A DNA stretch of 64,000 bases from Eublepharis macularius (Eukaryota; Chordata; Lepidosauria; Squamata; Eublepharidae), in assembly GCF_028583425.1 (NCBI RefSeq), contig NC_072801.1:23394001-23458000 (forward strand). The letters are read 5' to 3'. The first letter of the stretch is position 1. Every line of letters begins with the position of its first letter. The notes beneath the pieces are model-generated. The model searched no databases, was not told the DNA's origin, and saw only the letters and a program-made list of their open reading frames with translations. Made by a program: the position numbers and the translations under genes. Positions 46,394 to 57,622 of this stretch are shown here, in pieces.

Positions 46394-47320
46394 TACTACG
46401 TAGCCCAATTATTGCCTTGGTAGTCAGAATCACACTGTTCCGGGTGAAGAGGAAATTAAATTGATGGTTTCCACAATACCCAATTAACCCCACGTGCACA
46501 GCAAATGATTGATTCAATCAGAGGCAATTGATGGTCAAATAGCTAGAAAGCCAAGCAGGCAAAGAAAACCGATACCCAGATTTTTCCAAAGGTCAATGTT
46601 ATTATCATTCACGGTATCAACCTCTCGCTCAAATCAACAAGTCCAAGAGAAGGGGAATAACAAGAGGCCCAAATCCAGCCAAACAGAAGCGACGTCCGGT
46701 CCCTCTAACTTTAGTGGGAGAAGTTTGGGCACATGCTTCATTTTCGCACAGAGCAATCCTAAATTGAAGTACATCTGTTTGAATTCAGTGGGCTTTTCTG
46801 CCTAGTATGTGTGCTGAGGCCGACTTGCCCTCAAAAAGAAGAATGCATGTGCGATCATAGCTTTAAACCACTTCTCAAAAGGCACCTAGCAGCTATTCTA
46901 GCTCTCAAATCATGTCAAAATCCACGGTGCATGTATCAACAGGGGTTTTTTAGATGATAGGCTGGTTTAAGCTGACCTTTTGGGATTGGAGGCAGGCAAG
47001 AAAGAAGAAAGAAAGAAGAAAATGATGCAGAGATCTGTAACAAATAGCAAGCTCTTCTGAGGGAGGGGGGAAAAACCACCCTGTTTCACAGCCAAAAGAA
47101 CATTTTGAAAAGAAAAATGGACAACGTTTGCCACTCAGGTGCTAAAAATCAATACAGTGAAATATAGTAGGAAAACAAATGTGTTCTTTCTAGATAAACT
47201 CATAAGACAAGGCTCAGCAAAATGCCTGAGGTCGCTCCTCTTTTGAAATGGTTTGCATTTCTCCTGTACCCATGCAGATTGAATTTAAAACATCAAGTTT
47301 GGAGCATGGGATTTTTAAAA

Positions 47321-47608
47321 AAGGTAAAGGTAGTCCCCCTGTGCAAGCACCAAGTCATTACTGACCCATGGGAGGATGTCGCATCACAACTTTTTCTTGG
47401 CAGACTTTTGTTACAGGGTGGTTTGCCATTGCCTTCCCCAGTCATCTACACTTTACTCCCAGGAAACTGGGTACCCATTTTACCTACCTTGGAAGGATGA
47501 AAGGCTGAGTCATCCTTGAGCCGGCTACCTGAACCCGGCTTCTGCCAGGATCGAACTCATGAGCAGAACTTGGGCTGCAGTACTGCAGCTTACCACTCTG
47601 ACCCATTA
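47321..47608 (-). mobile_element. Sauria-type SINE, antisense
   Basis: The mirror of the 46099 copy: the Bov-B-like tail is on the left (GTCCCCCTGTGCAAGCACCA) and the tRNA-like head on the right (CTGCAGCTTACCACTCTG). The two copies are about 0.9 kb apart in inverted orientation and could pair in a transcript. Confidence 0.8.
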
Positions 47609-48175
47609 ACAGCAGGTGGAAGATGAGTTTTCCCATAACTGAAAACAGTGTGAGAGACACCAACCACACAGCATGTTCACTCATCCCACTATTTACACTG
47701 ATCACAATAGGTTTGGCAGTTGTACAGTGCTCTCCAGCCTGCAAGATCTATTTGACCCAGGATGACAACAGAATGAAAGAAACGTGTACACACAGCACAG
47801 CAATGGCAACAGCTATCATACTGCCTTTTCTCCCAAAAAAATATTGCCTGATCCAATCTATGCTTCTTTAATTAGATGTGGTGGGGATTTCACCTAGGCT
47901 CTTAGATAACTGCAGAAGCCGTATCAGCATGTATGAACTTTATTTAAGCCACAGTATCACAAGCTCCTGCCCAGAGTAGTGTACATCAAACTAGGATCAG
48001 GCAAATTGAGGTTCAAATCTCTGCTGAACTAGGTGACCTTGGGCCAGTTACTTGCTTCTTGCTTCTAACGTACACCACTGCCCTTGAGGCCTATTATATT
48101 TTAAAACAAAGACTCTGCTAAGATATGAATATTAAATACAGGTGTGAGAAGCATGAGCTGCAAATTGGATCTTGC

Positions 48176-48484
48176 CAGGGCTTTTTTTCAGCCGGAACGT
48201 AGTGGAACGGAGTTCCAGCACCTCTTGAAAATGGTCACATGGCTGGTGGCCCCGCCCCCTCATCTCCAGACAGAGGGGAGTTTAGATTGCCCTCCGCAAT
48301 CTAAACTCCCCTCTGTCTGGAGATCAGAAGGCGGGGCCACCAGCCATGTGACCATTTTCACTGAGGGCGATTTAAACTTTTTAAAACTCCCCCCTTGTTC
48401 CAGCTGACCCAAAGTGACGTCATTGTGCAGTCCTGAGTTCCACCACTGAGTTCCACCACCTCTTTCCCCAGAAAAAAAGCCCTG
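48176..48484. mobile_element. hAT-like MITE, family copy 3 (longest simple copy)
   Basis: Ends CAGGGCTTTTTTTCAGC and CAGAAAAAAAGCCCTG. Perfect duplication GATCTTGC at 48168-48175 and 48485-48492. At 309 bp it retains the right-hand portion with AGTGACGTCATTGTGCAGTC and a doubled GAGTTCCACCAC missing from copies 1 and 2. Confidence 0.9.
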
Positions 48485-49494
48485 GATCTTGCTTACATTC
48501 CAGATGTCAATCTTGGGGCATAAACCCACTCAGACTGAGTGGGGTGGGGGGAGGCATGGGCAAGTTAGCAAAGGTCTCATTAATACTCTCCTACTCCCCT
48601 AGATAAGACTTCAATTGTGCTTTGAGAACTCTAAAACAAACCTCTTTAGCTTTGAACCAAGAAATCTGAAACTGCTGACAGGCTAGAATTCTCCCTCTTC
48701 CAGTACAGAATATGGTTTATTAAATAATGTAAATTTTCTGTCTTGGTCTCTCCGCAGTCAATGGAAGAAACTGCTAGGGTAGACATGATCTGCCAAATCA
48801 GTGATTTCAAGGTGAAAAAGTGGGACAGAGTTGACTGACTGTGCGTGCACAGGGGGCGGAAGGAAGCAAGGGGAGGCTGTGAAGAGTTCGCCCTCTCTTT
48901 TGGATGCTTCACACAATTTCTCTCATTAGCATCTCCGCCAGATGTCTTTCCTCTGCACGTATAGTCAAGAAAGCTGACATTTTGTTATCCGTAACAATGA
49001 AACCCATTCTGGCTCAGCTGCACTTAAAGGTTGACCTACTTCCCTGGACTTTATATGATGTGCAGTTCTGTCTTTTTGCTGAGAAGCGGACAGCGGCCTA
49101 TGCGGCTCAACTAACAGCGCAGCCCTTACCAGAGTTACAGCCTTCTAAGCCCGCTCAGGTCAACGGGCTTAACTCTGTATAGTACTGTGCAGTTAATCTG
49201 CTAATTTGAGCACTAGAGGCTACCGATAATAAGGCAGACATTGCGTTTGAATCGGTCCACTCAAAATACAAAAGAAGAGTATGTTTTATTGAGGCCTCCA
49301 AAACAATGAGTGTGGGTGAGGCAATAACAACAAACTGCTAGACCAAAGCATAATGCAGACATACTGCAAGACCTCAGTTCCCCCGCCTTCCACATTGTGA
49401 ACTGCTACATTGTGGAGAAAATCCTTGTGAGGCCTCAGACTCAACATTCCCATCAACAAATGAAAACTTTGCTAAACTGGCCAAAGCAACACCA

Positions 49495-50903
49495 TCTATC
49501 TCGATCGAGGTGGGTCGGTGCTGCTGGTGTTAGATCTCACAGCAGCGTTCGATATGGTCAACTACGAGCTGTTGACCCCCTGCCTCACTGATGTGGGGAT
49601 ACGTGGGATGGCCTTGCAATGGCTGGCCTCTTTTCTCCACGATCGGGGACAGAGGGTGGCGCTCGGGGAGCAGTTGTCACCATGCTACCCATTGGGATGC
49701 AGTGTCCCTCAAGGGGCAATACTCTCCCCAATGCTGTTTAACGTTTATATGCACCCCCTCACCCAACTGGCTCAGAGTTTTGGTTTGGGGTGTCATCAGT
49801 ATGCAGATGACACCCAGTTATATCTTTTGTTAGATGGTCAGCCAGATGCTGTGCTGGATACCCTGGCCAGGGCCTTGGCAGCTGTGACTGGATGGATAAA
49901 GCACAGTCAACTGAAGTCGAACCCTACAAAGACGGAGGTCCTGTACCTGGATCAAGGGTTGATGGGTTTGGGAAGACAGCTACCAGCCCTAGATGGGGCA
50001 CCACTGGCACCTAGGCTGACGGTGAGGAGGTCACAGCGGTTGCCAGATCTGCATTCTTCTATCTTCATCAGATCAGGCAGCTTGTTCCCTACCTCTCAAC
50101 TGGCAACCTAGCTACGGTGATCCAAGCAATGGTCATCTCCAGATTAGATTACTGCAACTCGCTCTACACAGGGCTGCCCTTGAGACTGATCCAGAAGTTG
50201 CAGCTGGTCCAGAATATGGCGGCACACATCCTTACTGGGACTCCAGTTACAATACATAGTCGACCTGTTTTGTGACAGCTGCACTGGCTCCCAGTTGAGT
50301 TCTGGGTCAAGTTTAAGGTACTGGCTATGATGTTTAAAGCCCTTAACGGACTGAGATCAACATACCTGCGAGACCGTCTCTCACCGTATGTTCCCCAGAG
50401 GGCACTTTGTTCTTCCGACAAATACCTTCTGGTGATCTCTGGTCCCAAGAATGTTCACCTAGCCTCAACCAGGGTCATGGCCTTTTTGGCTCTGGCTCCA
50501 GTCTGGTGGAACTCTATCTCCATCGAGACTATGACTGTGCGGAATTTGTTACAGTTCTGCCAAGCCTGTAAGACAGAGATGTTCCACCAGGCTTACGGTG
50601 GTGGTTGAGGCATGGGCAAATTGCCCAGTTGGCCTCTCTGCTGCAGCTTCTGCACCAGCTTTACATTCTGGTGACCTCCCTGTCCAACCTCCATGATCCT
50701 GATGTGTGGGATATATTATGGTCAGCCATCTCATGCTGCATTTTAGATGATGGTTTTAACTTTTGTATCGGAACTATGAAATTGTGTATTTTATCTTTTA
50801 TTGTATATTGTTGTTTTAATTCATTGTATTACATAATGTTACAACCTGCCCTGAGCCCGCTTGTGGGAAAGGCGGCCAAGAAATATAATAAATTAAATTA
50901 ATT
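49495..50903 (+). mobile_element. L2/CR1-type LINE, 5'-truncated
   Basis: The plus strand reads a reverse-transcriptase palm from 49518: LVLDLTAAFDMVNYELL, then GCSVPQGAILSPMLFNVYMH, then HQYADDTQLYL with the catalytic YADD at 49800-49811. The frame breaks near 50040. The C-terminal part follows (SRLDYCNSLYTGL, FKALNGL, YLRDRLSPY) with a stop near 50274. It ends in an AATTAAATTAATT-type short repeat near 50903, as L2/CR1 elements do. The endonuclease half is missing, so it is dead. Confidence 0.85.
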
Positions 50904-51134
50904 CCTTCAGTGACTAGTGTGCATGCTTAGAATGACAGAGAGAGACTAGAGTCTCCTACTACATCCTAATCTGCCACTCTAACCTTTACACCTCACTGGC
51001 TTGCTTTTAGCCTTTCTGCCACCAAACCAAATAGAATAGAATGTTAGAATCAAGATTTGTACAGCCTTAAAATGGGAGAGACTGGACTTTTGGAAGTGCA
51101 TGTCTAGGGATCTGATGGGTACAGTGCCTGCAAG

Positions 51135-51712
51135 CAGGGCTTTGTTTCAGCTGGAACACGGTGGAACGGAGTTCCGGCACCTCTAGAAAATGGTCACATG
51201 GCTGGTGGCCCCGCCCCCTGATCTCCAGACAGAGGGGAGTTTAGATTGCCTTCCGCGCCAGCGATGTCATTGTGCGGTCCTGAGTAGAGATGGGCACAAA
51301 CCAAAATTAAGCACAGTTCATCAGATCCCATTTCTGATGAACCACCACGAACTTTTAGGCTGGTTCATTTGGTTCATCACTGCAGACAGCCTTGTGCCAA
51401 TCAATCAGTTTCCTAGGCAACAGGGGATGGACTTCCTGCAGACCTTCTGCTGACTTGGAAGTGAACTTCTGCTGGCCCAGAAGTGACCTTCTGCTGACCC
51501 AGAAGGGATGGTTTTCTGACCCGGATGTGATGTTTTCATGAACCAAATGAGCCAGTTCACGAACCAGGGGCAGGTTCCTGAAAGTTCGTGGTTCGTGAAA
51601 TTTGACGAACCACGAACCACATGGTTCAGGGTTTTTTTCAGTTCGTGCCCATCTCTAGTCCTGAGTTCCACCACTGAGTTCCACCACCTTTTTCCCCAGA
51701 AAAAAAGCCCTG
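51135..51712. mobile_element. hAT-like MITE, family copy 4, interrupted by another hAT element
   Basis: Ends CAGGGCTTTGTTTCAGC and CAGAAAAAAAGCCCTG. Perfect duplication CCTGCAAG (51127-51134 and 51713-51720). Host parts are 51135-51284 and 51658-51712 and resemble copy 3. Confidence 0.9.
51285..51657. mobile_element. Nested hAT-like element inside copy 4
   Basis: Perfect 13-bp terminal inversions TAGAGATGGGCAC and GTGCCCATCTCTA. A perfect 8-bp duplication GTCCTGAG lies on both sides (51277-51284 and 51658-51665) and reads continuous GTCCTGAGTTCC of copy 3 once the insert is ignored. The interior holds repeated GTTCATGAACC-like and CTTCTGCTGACCCAGAAGT-like units. Confidence 0.92.
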
Positions 51713-51894
51713 CCTGCAAGCAAATATTAAAATAACTATCCCTCCCTGGCCCTTGCTTTTGTTCAGGTGTAAGGCAATATAAATGTTCTCCTGATGACAT
51801 TTTTAGCTCTTCCTTCTTCCAAGGGGCTCGAAGCAATGGGCAAGGTAAACAGAGGCCTGAAGAAAGCCTGATTTCATTGGGCTCTGGCTTGCTT

Positions 51895-52090
51895 TTTAAA
51901 ATTATTTTTATTTTCGTAATTTATAGTCCACCTTTTTCACCGAGACTCAAGGCGGATTACACAACGTGCATTAGTACAGTCAATTTCAGGACATTCCAAT
52001 AAACAATGTAATAGCAAATTTAGCAATAAACAATGTAAATGCAAATTTGCGAAGGTTTATACGGCACAATAAATTAGCTAGTTTTTTTAT
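51895..52090 (-). repeat. LINE-like 3' UTR fragment, antisense
   Basis: An AT-rich opening (TTTTTAAAATTATTTTTATT), then CAAGGCGGATTACACAACGT and duplicated CAATAAACAATGTAA. The pattern looks like an antisense retroelement 3' end; class uncertain. Confidence 0.4.
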
Positions 52091-53041
52091 TTGCATGCCC
52101 AGATTCGCTAATATTAGACAAGAACGTGTTTAGCAGCCTCCCAGACAGCCTTCTGGGAAAATGAGCGCTGGGCACGGCATGCATCTCCCTGCTGCCCAGA
52201 ACCCCTGCAGCTTCTCTCAATTAGTCATTTCCCCTGCAAGGCAGGGTGATGTCACTCTCTCCCCAGCTCCCCTGCCGCCAGTAAAAGAAGCCTATGACTT
52301 GCCGCGAGTGATGCATTATCGCTCCTACAGAGGCCAGATGGGAAATTTCAGTGCCTGGTGCTAATTTCTGAGGGTACCGATTCTTTCAGCTCCCCACACC
52401 CTAATAAAAATGTGCTGTTAAACAAGAAAAGGGATGTAAAGGGGATATATATTTAAAGTGAAGCCTGAGAGGCTTGTCTGCATTCAGCAGCGCCTAGGCA
52501 CACATTTTTATACCATCAGCAGTTTCTCCCTCTTGCATCTATATAAATTTTAGTTATTGCTCAACTCCCTATCCACACTTTTCCTGTCCGAAAGGGACAC
52601 ATCAAAACAGCTAATGTTTGGTGATAAAGACATAGGCCTATAAAATTACATCGCGGTGGAACATGGAAGCACTCGGGCAGCCTTACAAAGAAAAAAAATA
52701 TTACCTGCCTGAACAAAATTGCTTTTATTTGCCTACTATGAAAGAAGTGGGAAGATTCTGTTTGGGCGCATTTTTCTCATCCGTGCCTACTCAGTACACT
52801 TTCCATGTAGGGTGAAAACAGATGGCCACGTATCAGGCAGTGAAGTCCTGCACTGCACATGTGCAACACTGTCCTGACAAGTGACTGTGAGAACTTCACT
52901 GCTTCCCACCTTCCTTGGGTTTCTACTCAACTGCAAAGAGGTGTATATACTTCCATTGTCCCTAATTTTTGTCTTTGGGGTACACCAAGTAAAAATGTTC
53001 GCATACATTTTTTTTTCAAAGTCCAGGTTCTTTCTTGGTCT

Positions 53042-53150
53042 AAGAGCCAAGCTACAAGTGACGAATGACACTTGAATGGCAAGTGAACAGACTCCCGTGT
53101 ATTCCTCCCTGTTCGCTTGTGCTCCGCTTGACCACTCCTTCAATTGCTGC
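53042..53150 (+). repeat. Fragment of the AGAGCCAAGCTACAAGTGAC repeat family
   Basis: Begins AAGAGCCAAGCTACAAGTGA followed by CGAATGACACTTGAATGGCA. Related starts are at about 59850 and 63922. Full-length boundaries are not clear. Confidence 0.5.
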
Positions 53151-54283
53151 TCAATATTCCCTCACAAGTTTTCCCTTGTTCGTGTCTTTGTCCCTTTGGA
53201 ACAAAGAACCGACAGAGCCCCCATGGCCTTGCCCAGCTTTGTACAGCCAAGAAACAGAACAAAGGCCTGTACAGCAAGTCAGAAGAAGGCAGTGAGAAGC
53301 CCATAAATGCCAGAGATTCTTTGCTGGGCCCTGCCCTGTGAAAGGTGGTTGTGTGCTCCCTCACCCGAGACCCCAACAACAACCGCTGCCATGTGCCCTG
53401 CTGGACCACTTCCAGTTCCAGGCTCGCCTCTTTGTTGACAACAATATTATTGTTCAAGCTGTCCTCGGAATGGAAGATTAAAGCCCAGGCATGAAAGCAG
53501 TTCATTTTACACAGGTTGCCCGCAGCCAACAAGAAGGGCATCAGGCATCTTTGGCATCCACGAACAATTACACGGGCGCAAAATACAAAAGGTCTCCATT
53601 CAGTCCTTGCATCATCTCCAGGCTAAACAGGTACTGGGCAAGACCTTGTTCTCAAGCCTGAGCTCTCGTTAACCATGATGCTGTTGTGCCCAAGAAGATA
53701 AAAACCAACGTGGGAGCAGCTTAAACACAGGCAAGGAAATCAGAAAGACAGTGCTTCGCAATGCTGGGGTTTGGATATATGCAGGTTCACATGCACAAAG
53801 CATCCAAGTTTTCTATCTAAGCTACCCCACATGGTGGCTTTAGGGATAAAAAGGCTGCTCAGATCCTCGCAGGAAGGCCCGGCATGTTCCTTGGAACCCA
53901 ACATGGCTGAGGAGGGGCCAGAGCAGCTTCTGTAGTAAAGCAGGGCTGCTCCTGTGTGCCAAGCCCTGTAAGGTGTGTTTGCTGAGGAGGCAGAGAAGGG
54001 GGAAATTGCTTGGTGCAGGACACAGGGCAGGCAGAGGCTGGCATCTTGTGTTCCCTTTTCCACGCTTATCGTTTATCTAGGCAAAACCACCGCAGTTAAA
54101 AAGCAGAAATTGTTGCTTATCTAAAACACACATGATTATCTGCAACAGCAATAAAACTTTCAGATGCCTGGCAAAGCTTGCCGAATTAAATATGTCATTT
54201 TGACAACAACCATTACATAATGCAGGAGCAAGGAACATCTCCTCCTGTACAGAAATCTGCTGCTTTTTAAGATCTCCCAGTTG

Positions 54284-54467
54284 GAGTTTGCCAGACTCCA
54301 GGTAGGGCCTGGAGACCTCCCAGAATTACAACTGATCTCCAGCCAACAAAAGATCAGTTCCCTTGGAGGAAATGGCTGCTTTGGAAGGCAGACTCTGTGG
54401 CATCGTATCCCACTAAGGTCTTCACCCCTAATCTCCAGGAATTTCCCATCCCAGAGATGGCAACCCT
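54284..54467 (+). mobile_element. GTTGCCAGCCTCCAGG-family repeat, copy 3
   Basis: Starts GAGTTTGCCAGACTCCAGG and ends GAGATGGCAACCCT; the body CCCAGAATTACAACTGATCT and AATCTCCAGGAATTTCCCAT match copy 2. A short right-end fragment of the same family lies at about 54862-54912. Confidence 0.72.
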
Positions 54468-55588
54468 ACTTAAGTATGGAGGTTTGGGGGAGCTGCTTTC
54501 TTTGTTGTTTGACAAGCAAAACCTCAGAGAAATATAGTCTCAAAATAAGCACACGCAGCCACATAATCATATTAAAAACAAATGAAAAGTTATACTCAGT
54601 CACACATACACCAGATTCACACTGTCACAAATGGCTGTGATGTTAAAATTCCTATCACTCCGAGTCAAGAGAGAAGAGGGCACATCGCATCCCTTGTTCT
54701 ACAAGTGCCCCATTTTGCAAAAGCTTGCAAACAGTATCTTTGTCTGATCATCTGCAGTGATAAGAATAAAACTCCAGGCTTGATTTCCACAGCTGAGGCG
54801 CAGTCTGCAGCACGGGAGCCCTTTCTTTCTGTGACTTGGCTGCAATTTTTAAATTGCAGGCTCCACCTCCAACATCTCCAGGAATTTCCTAACCCAGAGT
54901 TGGCAACCCTAGGGAGAAGGATGATCTGACGCACGCGCACAAATGCACACTCATTCATTGCTGCTGGCTCTTTTATTGAGCATTTTGCAGATCTGCAATA
55001 TCCTTTTTGAGACTGGGTGCCAAAACTTGTATGGGGTATTACAAATATGGGCACACTGGATATCTATACAAGCACATTATGGTAGTCGGATGGGTCCAAT
55101 TATCTTCCTTCTCACATACTTTTTCCCTGGCTAGGATTGCAGGCAGAAAGGACTCACAAGGTATACATGAAAAGGCACGCTATTAGAATCTTGAAAACTA
55201 GTAATTTCTACACATTCATTTACAAGAGTGGTTTGAGATGACAACCAGGGGGTTAAGCTGGTAAGCATCAACAAAAAGATGCCTTTAACAAAGTTCCTTT
55301 ATAGAAAGGAACACCAACTCATGTATGTGAACTTTGAAATCATCAAGAGAGGTTCCTATCTTCTGAGTTTAGGTGTGGGGAGGGGTACAAAGAACAGCGT
55401 TTTCAGCGTTGGCACCCTCCTTGCGGAATCACTTCACCTACGGAAGCCTGCTTGGTCCATACCTTGGGCCCACTGCAACCTAACTTATCTCAACAGGGTA
55501 GTGAGGATAACGTAATGCAATCCATTCCAATTAAATGACCCTCAGGCTCATTGGAAGGAGGATGAGGCCCCCCAAAATGTGAAAAAAG

Positions 55589-56022
55589 CAGGGCTCATTT
55601 CGAGGGGGCACGCACAGGAATGCAGTTCCGGCAGTTCCCCAAAGAGGTCACATGTCAGGTGGCCCCACCCACCTAACTCTCGGCCATTTTGGGCCTGTTT
55701 CAGCCTGGATTGGGGCCAAAACAGCCCAGATCGGGCCTCTTACGAGTGATGGATCACTCTCCCACTCAGCAGCGGCCCGATCCTGACCATTTTGGGCCCC
55801 TTTGCGGCCATTTTCAGCCCCTTTTTGCCATTTTGGGCCCAGTTTCGTCCCTGAATGGCCAGGATTGGGTCCAAAACAGCCAGGATAGGTGATGTCAGGG
55901 GGTGTGGCATATGCAAATCAGTTGTGCTAATGACACACTTCTGATGATGGCAAGGGCGTGGCATATACTAATGAGTTATGCTAATGAGTTCCTCCAGCTC
56001 TTTTTGTACGAAGTGACCCCTG
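55589..56022. mobile_element. hAT-like MITE with CAGGGCTCATTTCG end
   Basis: The left end CAGGGCTCATTTCGAGGGG is mirrored by TTTTTGTACGAAGTGACCCCTG. Flanks GAAAAAAG (55581-55588) and GGAAAAAG (56023-56030) fit an 8-bp duplication with one mismatch. The interior has repeated CATTTTGGGCCC-like units. Confidence 0.75.
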
Positions 56023-56823
56023 GGAAAAAGTAATACAAAGCTGAAGAAAGGCAAAGGAAGAAAGAGGCACTGTTTTTCCCATAGGGAATGATTTCCTGAT
56101 AGCATTCACCTATGGTACAATGAGTTCTATGTACTGTTATTCCCCACACTCTGATTGTTCCCCCATCATCTGATAAAGGACTGAATACATTCAGTATGTT
56201 TTTGCTGCTGTGCCCACTCCATTGAAATGCCACAGCAAAAAAACACAAAAAAACTACACATAGTTGCGCAGCTTAGCAGCTGCCACCAGCCAAGAGATCT
56301 CTGGCTAGCACTTCCAAATGGTTAAAAATGCTGCCACCATCAGAATTAAAAACACAACAAAGACAATTTCTCAGAAGGTGTTTCCACTGAGTCACTATAA
56401 AATAATCTATTATTTCAAGCTCAGCTCATTTGACTGATTATTTTAATACACATGCAGCAACAACATTAAAGGATCAACACCATGCTAGCAAAAGACACCA
56501 TCTGTAGAAAATAGCTACGAACACCCCCCCCCCAAAAAGGCCACAAAAGTCTTATAAATTTGGGTGATTGCTTGATAAAATAAATCCTACAACACCATAC
56601 AGCATGTATACTCAGAAGTGGCTGCCACGATGCTTTAATGGGACTCCCTATTGTGCACAGGATTGTAGCCTTAGTTGATTACAAATTGCATGAACTTTTA
56701 CTGATTAAGTCAACATGTGCACAGAGATTTGTAGCAAAAAAAAGCATATTCTCCTTGATTTTAGACTCGGGGGGGGGGGGTAATCCAATCATTCACAGAT
56801 AGGGTTGCCAGCCTCCAGGTGGT

Positions 56824-57622
56824 AAAAAGACAAGGGGCAACCCCAGAACCAAACCGAGGAAGAACAACAAGACCGGGGGTACACAAATCATGAAATTAAT
56901 TATGTATATTTTTCTTCATTTTCAAATTTTTGAAGTGCAAAGTGCAAAAGTGCTATAGTGAATTAACACATGATTAATCATACAGTATAAATACACAATT
57001 ACAAAAATACAAAGTCCATTCATTATAAGCATAAAATTGTCAATCTTCACTGTCCGGAGTTCATTCAAAACTTTAAAGTGCAAATGCCAATACGATAAAG
57101 GAAGCCGGTAGATAGGGAGTTGTGCAAGATGTTATTCATTCACGGTCCAAAAACTAGAATAAATGCTTAAAAAACGCTGACGGGAATGTGTAGGCAATTG
57201 TTATTAACCCGTTTCGTGAGTAAGAACTCACTTCATCCTGGGCATAAAGATATTCAGACCAGACATGGGTCCATTACAGGCACAAAACACACTCTCCTAC
57301 CGCTTGCAAAAAGGTATTCACGGTCCGTGAATTTTTGGACCATGAATGAATAACATCTTGCACAACTCCCTATCTACCGGCTTCCTTTATCGTATTGGCA
57401 TTTGCACTTTAAAGTTTTGAATGAACTCCGGACAGTGAAGATTGACAATGTTATGCTTATAACGAATGGACTTTGTATTTTTGTAATTGTGTATTTATAC
57501 TGTATGATTAATCATGTGTTAATTCACTATAGCACTTTTGCACTTTGCACTTCAAAAATTTGAAAATGAAGAAAAATATACATAATTAATTTCATGATTT
57601 GTGTACCCCCGGTCTTGTTGTT
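56824..57622. mobile_element. Large foldback (Penelope-like?) element, third family
   Basis: The left arm (about 56863-57170) and right arm (about 57315-57622) are inverted copies with few differences over roughly 300 bp; AACAACAAGACCGGGGGTAC is mirrored at the right end. A 15-bp duplication CAGCCTCCAGGTGGT flanks the insert (56809-56823 and 57623-57637). The spacer carries a hammerhead-like hairpin. The left end has about 39 extra bases not present at the right end. No reverse transcriptase remains. Confidence 0.75.
57210..57241 (-). ncRNA. Degenerate hammerhead-like hairpin in the foldback spacer
   Basis: On the minus strand AGGATGA (57233-57239) stands where CUGANGA is expected, with two mismatches at the first two core bases. 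Stem II GTGAG/CTCAC pairs perfectly around TTCTTA, and GAAAC follows. Probably inactive. Confidence 0.4.

Noticed and set aside
52787..53143. 118-codon minus-strand ORF
   Set aside because: It overlaps a repeat start at 53042, and its sequence shows no domain or compositional sign of coding.
53140..53541. 133-codon minus-strand ORF
   Set aside because: No similarity to ADAP1 or to any family I recognise, no splice context, and shadow ORFs of similar length on the other strand.
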